Source: DASWOJ01 sp964250755 | GTDB lineage: Bacteria; Pseudomonadota; Alphaproteobacteria; Acetobacterales; Acetobacteraceae | Assembly: GCA_964250755.1 (NCBI GenBank) | Contig: CAXUHB010000001.1 | Span: forward strand, 372,001-436,000 | Direction of reading: 5' to 3' | Length of the DNA stretch: 64,000 bases | Part shown: piece after piece, positions 26,228-33,413 of the stretch | Position numbering within the stretch: the stretch's first letter is position 1 | Layout: the number at the start of each line of letters is the position of its first letter | The notes under the pieces: model-generated | Told to the model about the DNA's origin: nothing | What the model saw: only the letters and a program-made list of their open reading frames with translations | Databases searched by the model: none | Translations under genes and position numbers: made by a program

Positions 26228-28578
26228 TCAGCCGCCGGGTGGTGTGGGGGTCGCTGGGCCTGCTGACGCTGGCGCCGGTGCTGGCGGCAACCGCGGGCGT
26301 GTTCCTGTTCCTGGACGGCCCGCATCTGACGGCATACGCGGTGGACGCGGTGCGCCGGGCGACGGGGCGGGAGCTGACGGTCGCCGGGCCGGTGCGGCTG
26401 GGCTGGTCGCTGACGCCCACCTTGTCGGCCCAGGGCGTAGCCCTGGCCAACCCGCCCGGCCTGTCCCGCCCTGCCATGGCCACCTTGGCCCGCGTGGACG
26501 TGAAAATCGCGCTGTGGCCGCTTCTGCGGCGTCGCTTGGAAGTCCGCGGTCTGATCCTGACCGGCGCCGACGTGCTGCTGGAGCGCGATGCGGCCGGGCG
26601 GCCCAACTGGGAGTTCACCCGCCCGACTGCGCCCAGCGGCGGCGACGCCCCGGCCGCCTCTGGCGCTCCCGCAGCGCCGACGCCGTTCAGCGTGGACGTG
26701 ATCGAGGTCCGCGATGCCCGGATCGGCCTGGTGTCCGGCGGACGGACGGACACGTTCGTCGTGTCCGCCTTGGACGCACGGCCCGACGCATCCGGCATGG
26801 TCCGGGTTGCCGGGACAGCTGCAGCCAACGGCGTGCCGCTGGAGGTGCAGGGGAAAACCGGCGCACTGGCCGCGGCAGGGGCTGCGCCAGGCGCCGCATG
26901 GCCCGTGGACCTGCGCCTGTCCGGCAGCGGCGCGGCATTGCACGCTGCCGGGGCGCTGGGGTCCATGGTGGCGCTGACGGCCGAGGTTCCCGACCTGGCC
27001 GCCCTGTCCGCGCTGGCGGGCCGGCCGTTGCCGCCGCTGCGGGACATGAAGGCTGCGGCGCAGCTTGGGCCTGCTGGGCTGTCAGCCATATCGGCCCAGG
27101 CCGCGGGTACGTTCGGGCCGCTGCACCTGACCCGGCTGTCCCTGGCCGCCGCGGCGCTGGACCAGCCGCTCAGCTTGTCGGCGGAGGGTGATGCCGGAGG
27201 CAGCCCGCTGACCCTTGCGGCCACCTTGGACAGCCCGGCGGCGCTGCTCCGCGGGGGCGCAGTGCCGGTCAAGGCGCAGCTTGCGGCGGCCGGTGCCACC
27301 TTGGCGGCAGACGGCACGGCAGACATGCGGACGGGCGCCTTCGACATGCAGGTCTCGGGCCGGGTGCCGGATGCGGCAGCCCTGGGCGTGCTGGCCGGGC
27401 TGCGCCTGCCGTCGCTGCGCGACGTGTCGCTGCAGGCGCGGGCGTCCCGCACGACGGCGGATGCCGTCATGCTGCGCGGGATGCGGCTCGCGGCTCTCGG
27501 CTCGGACCTGGCGGGAGACCTGGATGTGATGGTCGCGCCGCGGGTGGCGGTGCGGGGAACGCTTGCGTCAGGGCGCATGGACCTTGACGCCCTTGCAGCC
27601 GCCCTGGCCCGGCCCGATGGCCCGTACGCTGCCGCGCCGCCCGTCCCACCCGGCCCGGCCCCGGGAGCGCCAGCGAACGCCCCGCCCAATCCGCCCTCCG
27701 CGTCCGGCCTGCCGTTGCCGTTCGACATTCTGCGCCGCGGCGACGTGGACCTGCAGGTGTCCATTGGAGAGGCGGTCTGGCGCCGCGTCCCGTTCCGCAC
27801 CGTGGCCGCGCATCTCCGATTGGAGGGTGGGCGGCTGCGGCTGAACCCGGTGACGGCCGCGGTGCCCGGCGGCGCGGCGTCGGCGCTGCTGGAAGCCGAC
27901 GCGGATACGCAGTCCGCTGCCTTCAGCCTGCAGGGGGCAGGCCTGGCGGCAGGACCGCTGCTGCAAGCCTTCGGCGTGCCCGACGCGGCGGCAGGCACCT
28001 TGGACGTGGACGTGGCGATGCAGGGCGCCGGGGCGACGGCTGCCGCCATGCGTCCGACCCTGGCCGGGCACGTCGGCGTGGCGCTGGTGGACGGCGAGTT
28101 CGACCTGGGCGGCATCCTGGCCGCTCTGGGCGATGCGCTGCCCAAGGGCCTGCCCCTATCCCCTGGCGGGCGCAGCCGCGTCCGCTGCTTCGCCCTGCAC
28201 ACGGACGTTGCAGCGGGTCAGGCTACCTTGGGCACCTTGCTCCTGGACAGCGCCCGGCTGCAGCTTGCCGGGGAGGGCACCGTCAACCTGGTGGACGAAA
28301 CGCTCGACCTGCACCTGCGCCCCCAGGTCCGCCTGGGCGTCGGCGGCGTGTCCGTGCCCGTCCGCGTGTCCGGCCCGGTCCGTGCGCCCCGTACCCAGGC
28401 CGAGATCGCGGGCGGCGCCGGACGCCGCGGCCTGCTGATCGGTGCCCCGCCGCCGCCGGACGAATGCGCCGCCCGGCTAACCGAGGCGCGGGGCGGGCGG
28501 GCCGGGCCGATGCCCGCCGCCGCGCCCGAGGCGCCGCCGTCCAAGCCTGCCGACCTGCTGCGCAACTTGCTTCGATAG
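26224..28578 (+). CDS. AsmA-family envelope protein
   Basis: A 784-residue inner-membrane protein with one N-terminal membrane helix (about residues 8-30) and a long periplasmic part. The AsmA pattern is visible: a chorein-like N-terminus LTAYAVDAVRRATGRELTVAGPVRL, repeated beta-strand-rich blocks, and the C-terminal DGEFDLGGILAALG followed by LDLHLRPQVRLG, which is the AsmA-like C-domain. Family members (AsmA, TamB, YhdP) form bridge-like structures carrying phospholipids between membranes. A low-complexity Pro/Ala stretch near residues 460-495 probably links domains. It is co-translated with the upstream pseudouridine synthase. Confidence 0.88.
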   Translation: MISRRVVWGSLGLLTLAPVLAATAGVFLFLDGPHLTAYAVDAVRRATGRELTVAGPVRLGWSLTPTLSAQGVALANPPGLSRPAMATLARVDVKIALWPLLRRRLEVRGLILTGADVLLERDAAGRPNWEFTRPTAPSGGDAPAASGAPAAPTPFSVDVIEVRDARIGLVSGGRTDTFVVSALDARPDASGMVRVAGTAAANGVPLEVQGKTGALAAAGAAPGAAWPVDLRLSGSGAALHAAGALGSMVALTAEVPDLAALSALAGRPLPPLRDMKAAAQLGPAGLSAISAQAAGTFGPLHLTRLSLAAAALDQPLSLSAEGDAGGSPLTLAATLDSPAALLRGGAVPVKAQLAAAGATLAADGTADMRTGAFDMQVSGRVPDAAALGVLAGLRLPSLRDVSLQARASRTTADAVMLRGMRLAALGSDLAGDLDVMVAPRVAVRGTLASGRMDLDALAAALARPDGPYAAAPPVPPGPAPGAPANAPPNPPSASGLPLPFDILRRGDVDLQVSIGEAVWRRVPFRTVAAHLRLEGGRLRLNPVTAAVPGGAASALLEADADTQSAAFSLQGAGLAAGPLLQAFGVPDAAAGTLDVDVAMQGAGATAAAMRPTLAGHVGVALVDGEFDLGGILAALGDALPKGLPLSPGGRSRVRCFALHTDVAAGQATLGTLLLDSARLQLAGEGTVNLVDETLDLHLRPQVRLGVGGVSVPVRVSGPVRAPRTQAEIAGGAGRRGLLIGAPPPPDECAARLTEARGGRAGPMPAAAPEAPPSKPADLLRNLLR

Positions 28579-28588
28579 GATTGCCTGC

Positions 28589-29308
28589 GTGAAGCGTTTC
28601 TGGACCACCGCGACCCTGCACTCCACCGCCGACGGTCACGCCGTGCTGCTGGACGGCAAGCCCCTCCGCATCCCCGGGCGGGCCGGCGGCATCCCCCTCA
28701 GCATCCCGACGCTGGCGCTGGCCGAGGCGATCACCGCCGAGTGGCAGGCCGCCGGCGGCGCGCATGGGGGGGAGATGACGATGGAGGACGTGCCCCTGAC
28801 CCGCCTGGCCGGCACCGCCCAGGACCGCATCCTGCCCGACCCCGCCCCCGTCGCCGCCGCCCTGGCCGCCTATGGCGAAAGCGACCTGCTCTGCTACCGC
28901 GCCGATCACCCGGCAGAGCTGGTGCAGCGTCAGCACGCGGCCTGGCAGCCCTGGCTGGATTGGGCGGAGCAGGCGCACGGTGCCCGCCTGCGCATCGCCA
29001 CCGGTATCGTCCACGTGAAGCAGGACCCGGCGGCGCTGCACGCCCTCCACGCCGCCTACGCCCGCCAGCCCGTCCCCATCCTGGCCGCCCTGGGCATCGC
29101 CGTCCCCGCCCTGGGCAGCGCCGTGCTCGGCCTGGCGCTGGCCGATGGTGCGCTGGACGCCGCGGAGGCGCACCGGGTGGCCGGACTGGACGAGGCGTTC
29201 CAGGTGGAGAAGTGGGGCGAGGACAGCGAAGCCGCGATCCGCCGGCAGCGCACGGCGGACGACATCGCGCTGGCTGAGCAGTTCATGCGGCTGAGCCGGG
29301 TCAATTGA
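28589..29308 (+). CDS. ATP12-family F1-ATPase assembly chaperone
   Basis: A 239-residue protein related to mitochondrial ATP12, which binds the F1 alpha subunit before hexamer assembly and is restricted to alphaproteobacteria and mitochondria. Conserved features are KRFWTTATL, the VLLDGKPLRIPGR block, the segment DLLCYRADHPAELVQRQ, and EAFQVEKWGEDSEAAIRRQ near the C-terminus. The GTG at 28589 is used as start, 10 nt after the asmA-like stop. There is no ATP synthase gene in the window. Confidence 0.92.
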   Translation: MKRFWTTATLHSTADGHAVLLDGKPLRIPGRAGGIPLSIPTLALAEAITAEWQAAGGAHGGEMTMEDVPLTRLAGTAQDRILPDPAPVAAALAAYGESDLLCYRADHPAELVQRQHAAWQPWLDWAEQAHGARLRIATGIVHVKQDPAALHALHAAYARQPVPILAALGIAVPALGSAVLGLALADGALDAAEAHRVAGLDEAFQVEKWGEDSEAAIRRQRTADDIALAEQFMRLSRVN

Positions 29309-29592
29309 TGGGTGCAAACCGAGATGGTCAGGGGTAATCACCGTTGGCCGCAATGCACGCGCTCAGGGCTCCATCATGGAACCGGACCACCGCCGCCCGG
29401 CACGCAAAAAGCGCCCACTGGAGCATGAGCTGAACAACGGCCATCAGCCGGAGCAAGCTTGGCAGTACCTGGATAAGTCGTTTCAGGGTTGGAGCCGACG
29501 TGCGGAAATATCCGGGAAGCACTCCAAGGCGTACAGCAATCACCAACCGGAACAGATAGGGTTGGTCGGCTCAATCTGCTGGCAAGGCAACG

Positions 29593-30006
29593 ATGTCTGA
29601 ATCCGCGTTACCCGATATTCCCGGTGGCAACACGCTCATCGAGTGGTTCGGGCGCGTGCCGCGCTTTCATGACGGCTATCTTCTGGACATCACGTTGTCC
29701 GGTTCTGGTGGGGGAACCGGACTGATGCGCATTCACGCCTGGAACATGACAAGCGAGGTTGATGCCCGTGGTTATTTCATCCTCGACAAACACGCCGTAG
29801 TGACCCTGGCCCTGGAGGGCGTAAACAGGATCAACCTCACTGACCTCGACATGGTGCCAGCCATCATCTTCAGCATGGAGTTTACCAGGTCGGGCGAGCA
29901 CGTCTGTATCGAGTGGGGCACCAGCTATGGGCTGTCCGGGTCCATTAAAGCCAAGCACGTGCAGGTCAGCCTTACGCCAGGAAAACCAGAGTCGGATCCA
30001 GACTGA
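29593..30006 (+). CDS. Imm50-like immunity protein, orphan
   Basis: A 137-residue protein resembling the Imm50 family of polymorphic-toxin immunity proteins: the motif IEWFGRVPRFHDGYLLDITL (W, then FHD near the N-terminus) is the recognisable part, followed by a beta-rich body (MRIHAWNM, VVTLALEGVNRINL). The base composition is visibly lower in GC than the neighbours, and the 284 nt before it hold no recognisable gene. No toxin gene is adjacent: the next gene downstream is a convergent ABC binding protein. Likely an acquired single immunity gene; family assignment is moderate. Confidence 0.65.
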   Translation: MSESALPDIPGGNTLIEWFGRVPRFHDGYLLDITLSGSGGGTGLMRIHAWNMTSEVDARGYFILDKHAVVTLALEGVNRINLTDLDMVPAIIFSMEFTRSGEHVCIEWGTSYGLSGSIKAKHVQVSLTPGKPESDPD

Positions 30007-30073
30007 CGTCTCAGCCCATGGCTGGAAACGCTCGAAGCTCACAGCCTACGGCCCTCGCCGGGCGGATACGCGG

Positions 30074-31639
30074 CTACCGCCAGCTCGACAGATAGAACCG
30101 CGGCAGCTCGTCCGTGAACGGCTTGAACACCAGGTTGCGCGACACCGCATAGGTCGTGACATAGGTGAACAGCGGCAGCGTGTAGGCCCCCTCCGTGATG
30201 CGCCGGATCGCCTGCCGGTAGGCATCGCGCCTAATGTCGGGATCGGTGCTGCCGCCGCCGCGCAGCAGCAGGTCCCGCACGTCCCCGTCCCGCGCATAGT
30301 CCTGCTCCCCGAACGTGAAGAACACCGGCAGCGACGCCGAGGCGTCGTTGATCGAGTAGCTGCCCCAGCTCCCGGCATCCAGCGGGTTGCGCCCGGCCAT
30401 GCTGCGCGCCAGCGCCGGCCCAGCCTGCAGGTTGACGGCCGCCGCGCGTATGCCCACCGCAGCCAGATAGCCGCGCAGGGCATCCTGCCAGGCCGGCAGC
30501 AGGTAGCCCACCAGGTCCGTGTCGAAGCCGTCGGGGTAGCCGGCCTCCGCCAGCAGCGCCCGCGCCTTGGCCGGGTCGTATTCGTATTTGGCGGCGATGG
30601 CCTGCTCGCAGCCGAACTGCGTCGGGAAACACGGCGCGTCCAGCACGCGGGAGCCGCCGGGCATGAACTGCCGGGCCAGCGTGGCGCGGTCCACGGCGTG
30701 CATGATGGCCTGGCGCACCTTGAGTTGCGTCAGCGGCCCGGCGCCGGTGCGCCCGGCAGCGTCCATGTTCAGGTAGGCAAACCTCATGCTCTCCTGCCGC
30801 AGCGTCTGCACTCCCGGCGTGCGGGCCAGGGCGTCCAGTTGCTCCGGCCCGAACTGCCAGATCCAGTCCGCGCGCCCGTCCACCAGCGCGGCCAGTTCGG
30901 CGGCGGTGTCCGCAACTTCGGTGATCTCCAGCCGGCGTATCGCGGGCTTGCCCTTCGGGCCGTCGAAGTAGGCGTCGTTGCGCTCCAAGCCGATGGCGGA
31001 CAGGCCGTCCACGCGGGTGATGCGGTAGGGGCCGGTGCCGAAGGGCGCGGCGGAGTAGCCGGTGCCCACCCGCTCCCGGTAGGCGCGCGGCAGGATCGGC
31101 AGCACCATCGCGATGTATTCCAGCGCCGCCGGGAACACGCGCTTGAGCCGGATGCGGACGCGCAGGTCGTCCACCCGCTCCGCCCCGGCCAGGAAGCTGT
31201 AGTTGCTGGGCACGGCCACTGCCTCCGACAGGGCGGCGGCCACGGTGTAAACCACGTCGTCCGCCGTGAAGGGGCTGCCGTCGTGGAAGGTGACGCCGGG
31301 CCGCAGCTCGAACTCCAGCGTCATGGGGTCCAGGTAGCGCCAACTCGTCGCAAGTAGCGGCTTGAGCTGCAGGGTCTCCGGGTCGCGGAAGATCAGGGTA
31401 TCCCAGGCGTGGTGCGCCAGGATCAGGCCGGTCCGCAGGGTGTTGTGATAGGGATCCACGTCCGGCACGGCGTCCCGCCACGCGATGCGGAGGGTATCCT
31501 CGGACTTCTGGGCATAGGCGGGCGGGGCGGCCAGCAGAAGCAGGACGAGGGCGGCGCTTCTTCCTCTCCCTCCGGGAGAGGGCCGGGGTGAGGGAGGCGG
31601 CCGGCACCACCCACGGACCTTGCTGAGCAGCACTTGCAT
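30074..31639 (-). CDS. ABC transporter substrate-binding protein, peptide/opine type (SBP_bac_5)
   Basis: Predicted periplasmic binding protein of the DppA/OppA class, 521 residues. The mature part has the class pattern: DTLRIAWRDAVPDVDPYHN, WDTLIFRDPETLQLKPLLATSWRY, FELRPGVTFHDGSPFTADDVVYT, and a hinge region PFGTGPYRI. The signal peptide hydrophobic core is ALVLLLLAAPPAYAQ, but the 30 residues before it (VRGWCRPPPSPRPSPGGRGRS) are encoded by a REP-like repeat (31563-31597), so the original start may have been lost or displaced. ATG 31639 is the only plausible one. No permease or ATPase gene is adjacent. The SDR gene lies upstream on the same strand, 98 nt away. Confidence 0.88.
   Translation of the reverse strand: MQVLLSKVRGWCRPPPSPRPSPGGRGRSAALVLLLLAAPPAYAQKSEDTLRIAWRDAVPDVDPYHNTLRTGLILAHHAWDTLIFRDPETLQLKPLLATSWRYLDPMTLEFELRPGVTFHDGSPFTADDVVYTVAAALSEAVAVPSNYSFLAGAERVDDLRVRIRLKRVFPAALEYIAMVLPILPRAYRERVGTGYSAAPFGTGPYRITRVDGLSAIGLERNDAYFDGPKGKPAIRRLEITEVADTAAELAALVDGRADWIWQFGPEQLDALARTPGVQTLRQESMRFAYLNMDAAGRTGAGPLTQLKVRQAIMHAVDRATLARQFMPGGSRVLDAPCFPTQFGCEQAIAAKYEYDPAKARALLAEAGYPDGFDTDLVGYLLPAWQDALRGYLAAVGIRAAAVNLQAGPALARSMAGRNPLDAGSWGSYSINDASASLPVFFTFGEQDYARDGDVRDLLLRGGGSTDPDIRRDAYRQAIRRITEGAYTLPLFTYVTTYAVSRNLVFKPFTDELPRFYLSSWR
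31563..31597 (-). repeat. REP-like hairpin repeat, copy B
   Basis: Perfect 8-bp arms CCTCTCCC (31563-31570) and GGGAGAGG (31574-31581) with loop TCC, followed by GCCGGGGTGAGGGAGG. It lies within the coding sequence of the binding protein, between the start codon and the signal-peptide core, in inverted orientation to copy C 68 nt away. Confidence 0.7.
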
Positions 31640-31664
31640 TGGCGAAGGTCCGCGCCGGTTGTTT

Positions 31665-31697
31665 CCCTCACCCCGGCTCTCTCCCGAAGGAGGAGGG
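31665..31697 (+). repeat. REP-like hairpin repeat, copy C
   Basis: CCCTCACCCCGGCTCTCTCCCGAAGGAGGAGGGAG, a near copy of the reverse complement of copy B, in the 98-nt gap between the binding-protein gene and the SDR gene. The hairpin is imperfect. Copies B and C together make an inverted pair of the REPIN type. Confidence 0.65.
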
Positions 31698-31737
31698 AGC
31701 AGGCCGTGCAGCGCCGCGAGCATCCGCCCCTCCGCCG

Positions 31738-32520
31738 CTACCCCATCGTCGCGTTGAAGGCTCCGCCGTCCATCATCAGGTTCTGCCCGACGATGAACCC
31801 GCTCTGCGCCGCGCACAGGAAGACGCAGGCGTCGCCGAATTCCGCCGGGTCGCCGACGCGGCCTGCGGGGGACTGCTTGCCGCGCGCCTCGATCTCGGCG
31901 TCCACCGTGCGTCCGGACTTGGCAGCGGCCCCCGCGCTGGTGGCGCGCAGTCGGTCGGTCAGGAAGGGGCCGGGCAGCAGGTTGTTGATGGTGACGTTGT
32001 GCTGCGCCACCTGCCGGGCCAGCCCGGCAACGAAGCCCGTCAGCCCCGCCCGCGCCCCGTTGCTCATGCCCAGGATGGGAATGGGCGACTTCACGCTGGC
32101 GCTGGTGATGTTGACGATGCGGCCGAAGCGGCGGGCGATCATGCCGTCCACCGTGGCGCGGATCAGCGCGATGGGCGTGAGCATGTTGGCGTCCAGCGCC
32201 GCGATCCAGTCTTCCCGCTCCCAAGTGCGGAAGTCCCCGGGCGGCGGGCCGCCGGCGTTGTTCACCAGGATGTCCGGGCTGGGGCAGGCGGCCAAGGCGG
32301 CGGCGCGGCCCGCCTCCGTCGTGATGTCGCCGGCAACGGCCGTCACCTGCACGCCCGTGGCCGCCTGTATCTCTTCTGCCGCCTGGTGCAGCGGCCCCGG
32401 CGTGCGCGCGGTGATGGTGACGGCCACGCCCTCCCGCGCCAGCGCCATCGCGCAGGCGCGGCCCAATCCCTTGCTGGCGGCGCAGACCAGGGCGGTGCGC
32501 CCCTGCAGACCCATGTCCAT
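31738..32520 (-). CDS. SDR-family oxidoreductase lacking the usual Tyr-Lys pair
   Basis: A 260-residue Rossmann-fold protein. The nucleotide-binding motif reads ALVCAASKGLGRACAMALA (the classical TGxxxGxG is altered to AASKGLG), NNAG is intact (ILVNNAGGPPPG), and the C-terminus GFIVGQNLMMDGGAFNAT is typical. At the catalytic site the segment is SASVKSPIPILGMSNGARAGL: the usual YxxxK is replaced by SNGAR. This matches the BKR-like SDR subgroup that does not match the canonical catalytic tetrad. The start is ATG 32520 (MDMGLQG); ATG 32514 is possible. It follows the thioesterase gene by 2 nt on the same strand. Confidence 0.85.
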   Translation of the reverse strand: MDMGLQGRTALVCAASKGLGRACAMALAREGVAVTITARTPGPLHQAAEEIQAATGVQVTAVAGDITTEAGRAAALAACPSPDILVNNAGGPPPGDFRTWEREDWIAALDANMLTPIALIRATVDGMIARRFGRIVNITSASVKSPIPILGMSNGARAGLTGFVAGLARQVAQHNVTINNLLPGPFLTDRLRATSAGAAAKSGRTVDAEIEARGKQSPAGRVGDPAEFGDACVFLCAAQSGFIVGQNLMMDGGAFNATMG

Positions 32521-32522
32521 TT

Positions 32523-32963
32523 CTATTCCTCGATCACTAGCGGTTGCAGCGCTTGGCGCCACGCGTCCGGCATCGGTGCCGGGCGGCGGGTGGCGCTATC
32601 CACGCAGACGTGGACGATGAATCCCTCGGCCGAGGCCAAGGGATCGTCGTTGCGGAAGATGCCGACTTCGTACCGGATGCTGCTGCCGCCCAGGCGCGCG
32701 ATCCGCACCCCGGCGTGAACCTGATCGGGAAAACCCAGCTCGGAGTGGAAGCGGCATCCGCCTTCCGCCACCATCACGATATGTGGCGTGTCCTGCCCGG
32801 CCAGCACGCCCGCACGCTGCATCAGGGTGGTGACGGCAGTGTCTATGTAGCCGTAGTAGATCGCGTTGTTCACGTGGCCGAACACGTCGTTGTCGCCCCA
32901 GCGCGTGGTGACCGGGACGAAGCTGCGGTAGGCGGCGCGGACGCTGGGCGGAGGCCTGCTCAT
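32523..32963 (-). CDS. Hotdog-fold acyl-CoA thioesterase (4-hydroxybenzoyl-CoA type)
   Basis: A 146-residue cytosolic thioesterase. The family signature is TTRWGDNDVFGHVNNAIYYGYIDTA, with the catalytic acid in WGDND and the HVNN motif, followed by VAEGGCRFHSELGFPD. It probably hydrolyses short or aromatic acyl-CoA thioesters. It leads a three-gene run on the minus strand (thioesterase, SDR, binding protein), which hints at metabolism of an acyl-CoA-linked substrate, but the pathway is not identified. Confidence 0.9.
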   Translation of the reverse strand: MSRPPPSVRAAYRSFVPVTTRWGDNDVFGHVNNAIYYGYIDTAVTTLMQRAGVLAGQDTPHIVMVAEGGCRFHSELGFPDQVHAGVRIARLGGSSIRYEVGIFRNDDPLASAEGFIVHVCVDSATRRPAPMPDAWRQALQPLVIEE

Positions 32964-33031
32964 GCGGGCGCGATCATGGACAGCACGGCGGCTGCGCGCT
33001 AGATGCCCGCGGCATATACAAGGACCTTTGC

Positions 33032-33412
33032 GTGTCCCGCTTCCTGCTTCCCGCCCTGCTGCTGCCCATGCTGCTGCCTGGCGCCGCCTCCGCCCACGCC
33101 ATCCTGCTGGACAGCCAGCCTCCGGCGCGCGGCGTGGCGGCGCCCGGCCCGGCGCGGATTACGCTGCGCTTCAACAGCCGCATAGACCGCGCCCGCTCCC
33201 GCCTGGTGCTTCGCGCCGCCGGCCAGGAGCAGGTGCTGCCCGTGTCCCCCACCGGCGCCGACGACGTGCTGGAGGCTCAGGCCGACCTTCGGCCGGGCGC
33301 GTGGGTGCTTCGCTGGCAGGTGCTGGCGGTGGACGGCCACATCACCCGCGGCGACGTGCCGTTCCAGGTCGGTGCGCCGGGGGATGGAGCGCAGCAGGCG
33401 AAGGCGCCCTAG
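33032..33412 (+). CDS. copC: Periplasmic copper-binding protein CopC
   Basis: A 126-residue CopC-domain protein. The signal peptide (about residues 1-21, LLLPMLLPGAASA) is cut to leave His as the first mature residue (HAILLDSQPP), the ligand used by CopC for Cu2+; the C-terminal site ends VDGHITRGDVPFQV with the second His. GTG 33032 is the start, with Shine-Dalgarno AAGGA 7 nt upstream and a short palindrome ATGCC-CGC-GGCAT at 33003-33015 just before. The next gene is CopD, so this is a copper import/resistance pair. Confidence 0.92.
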   Translation: MSRFLLPALLLPMLLPGAASAHAILLDSQPPARGVAAPGPARITLRFNSRIDRARSRLVLRAAGQEQVLPVSPTGADDVLEAQADLRPGAWVLRWQVLAVDGHITRGDVPFQVGAPGDGAQQAKAP

Positions 33413-33413
33413 C

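Noticed and set aside
25950..28202. A 750-codon open frame opposite the asmA-like gene
   Set aside because: Shadow of the real gene; Ser/Arg/Pro-rich without domain signatures.
29376..29600. Short frames before the immunity-like gene
   Set aside because: No recognisable motifs, no ribosome site and overlapping each other on both strands; not supported as genes.
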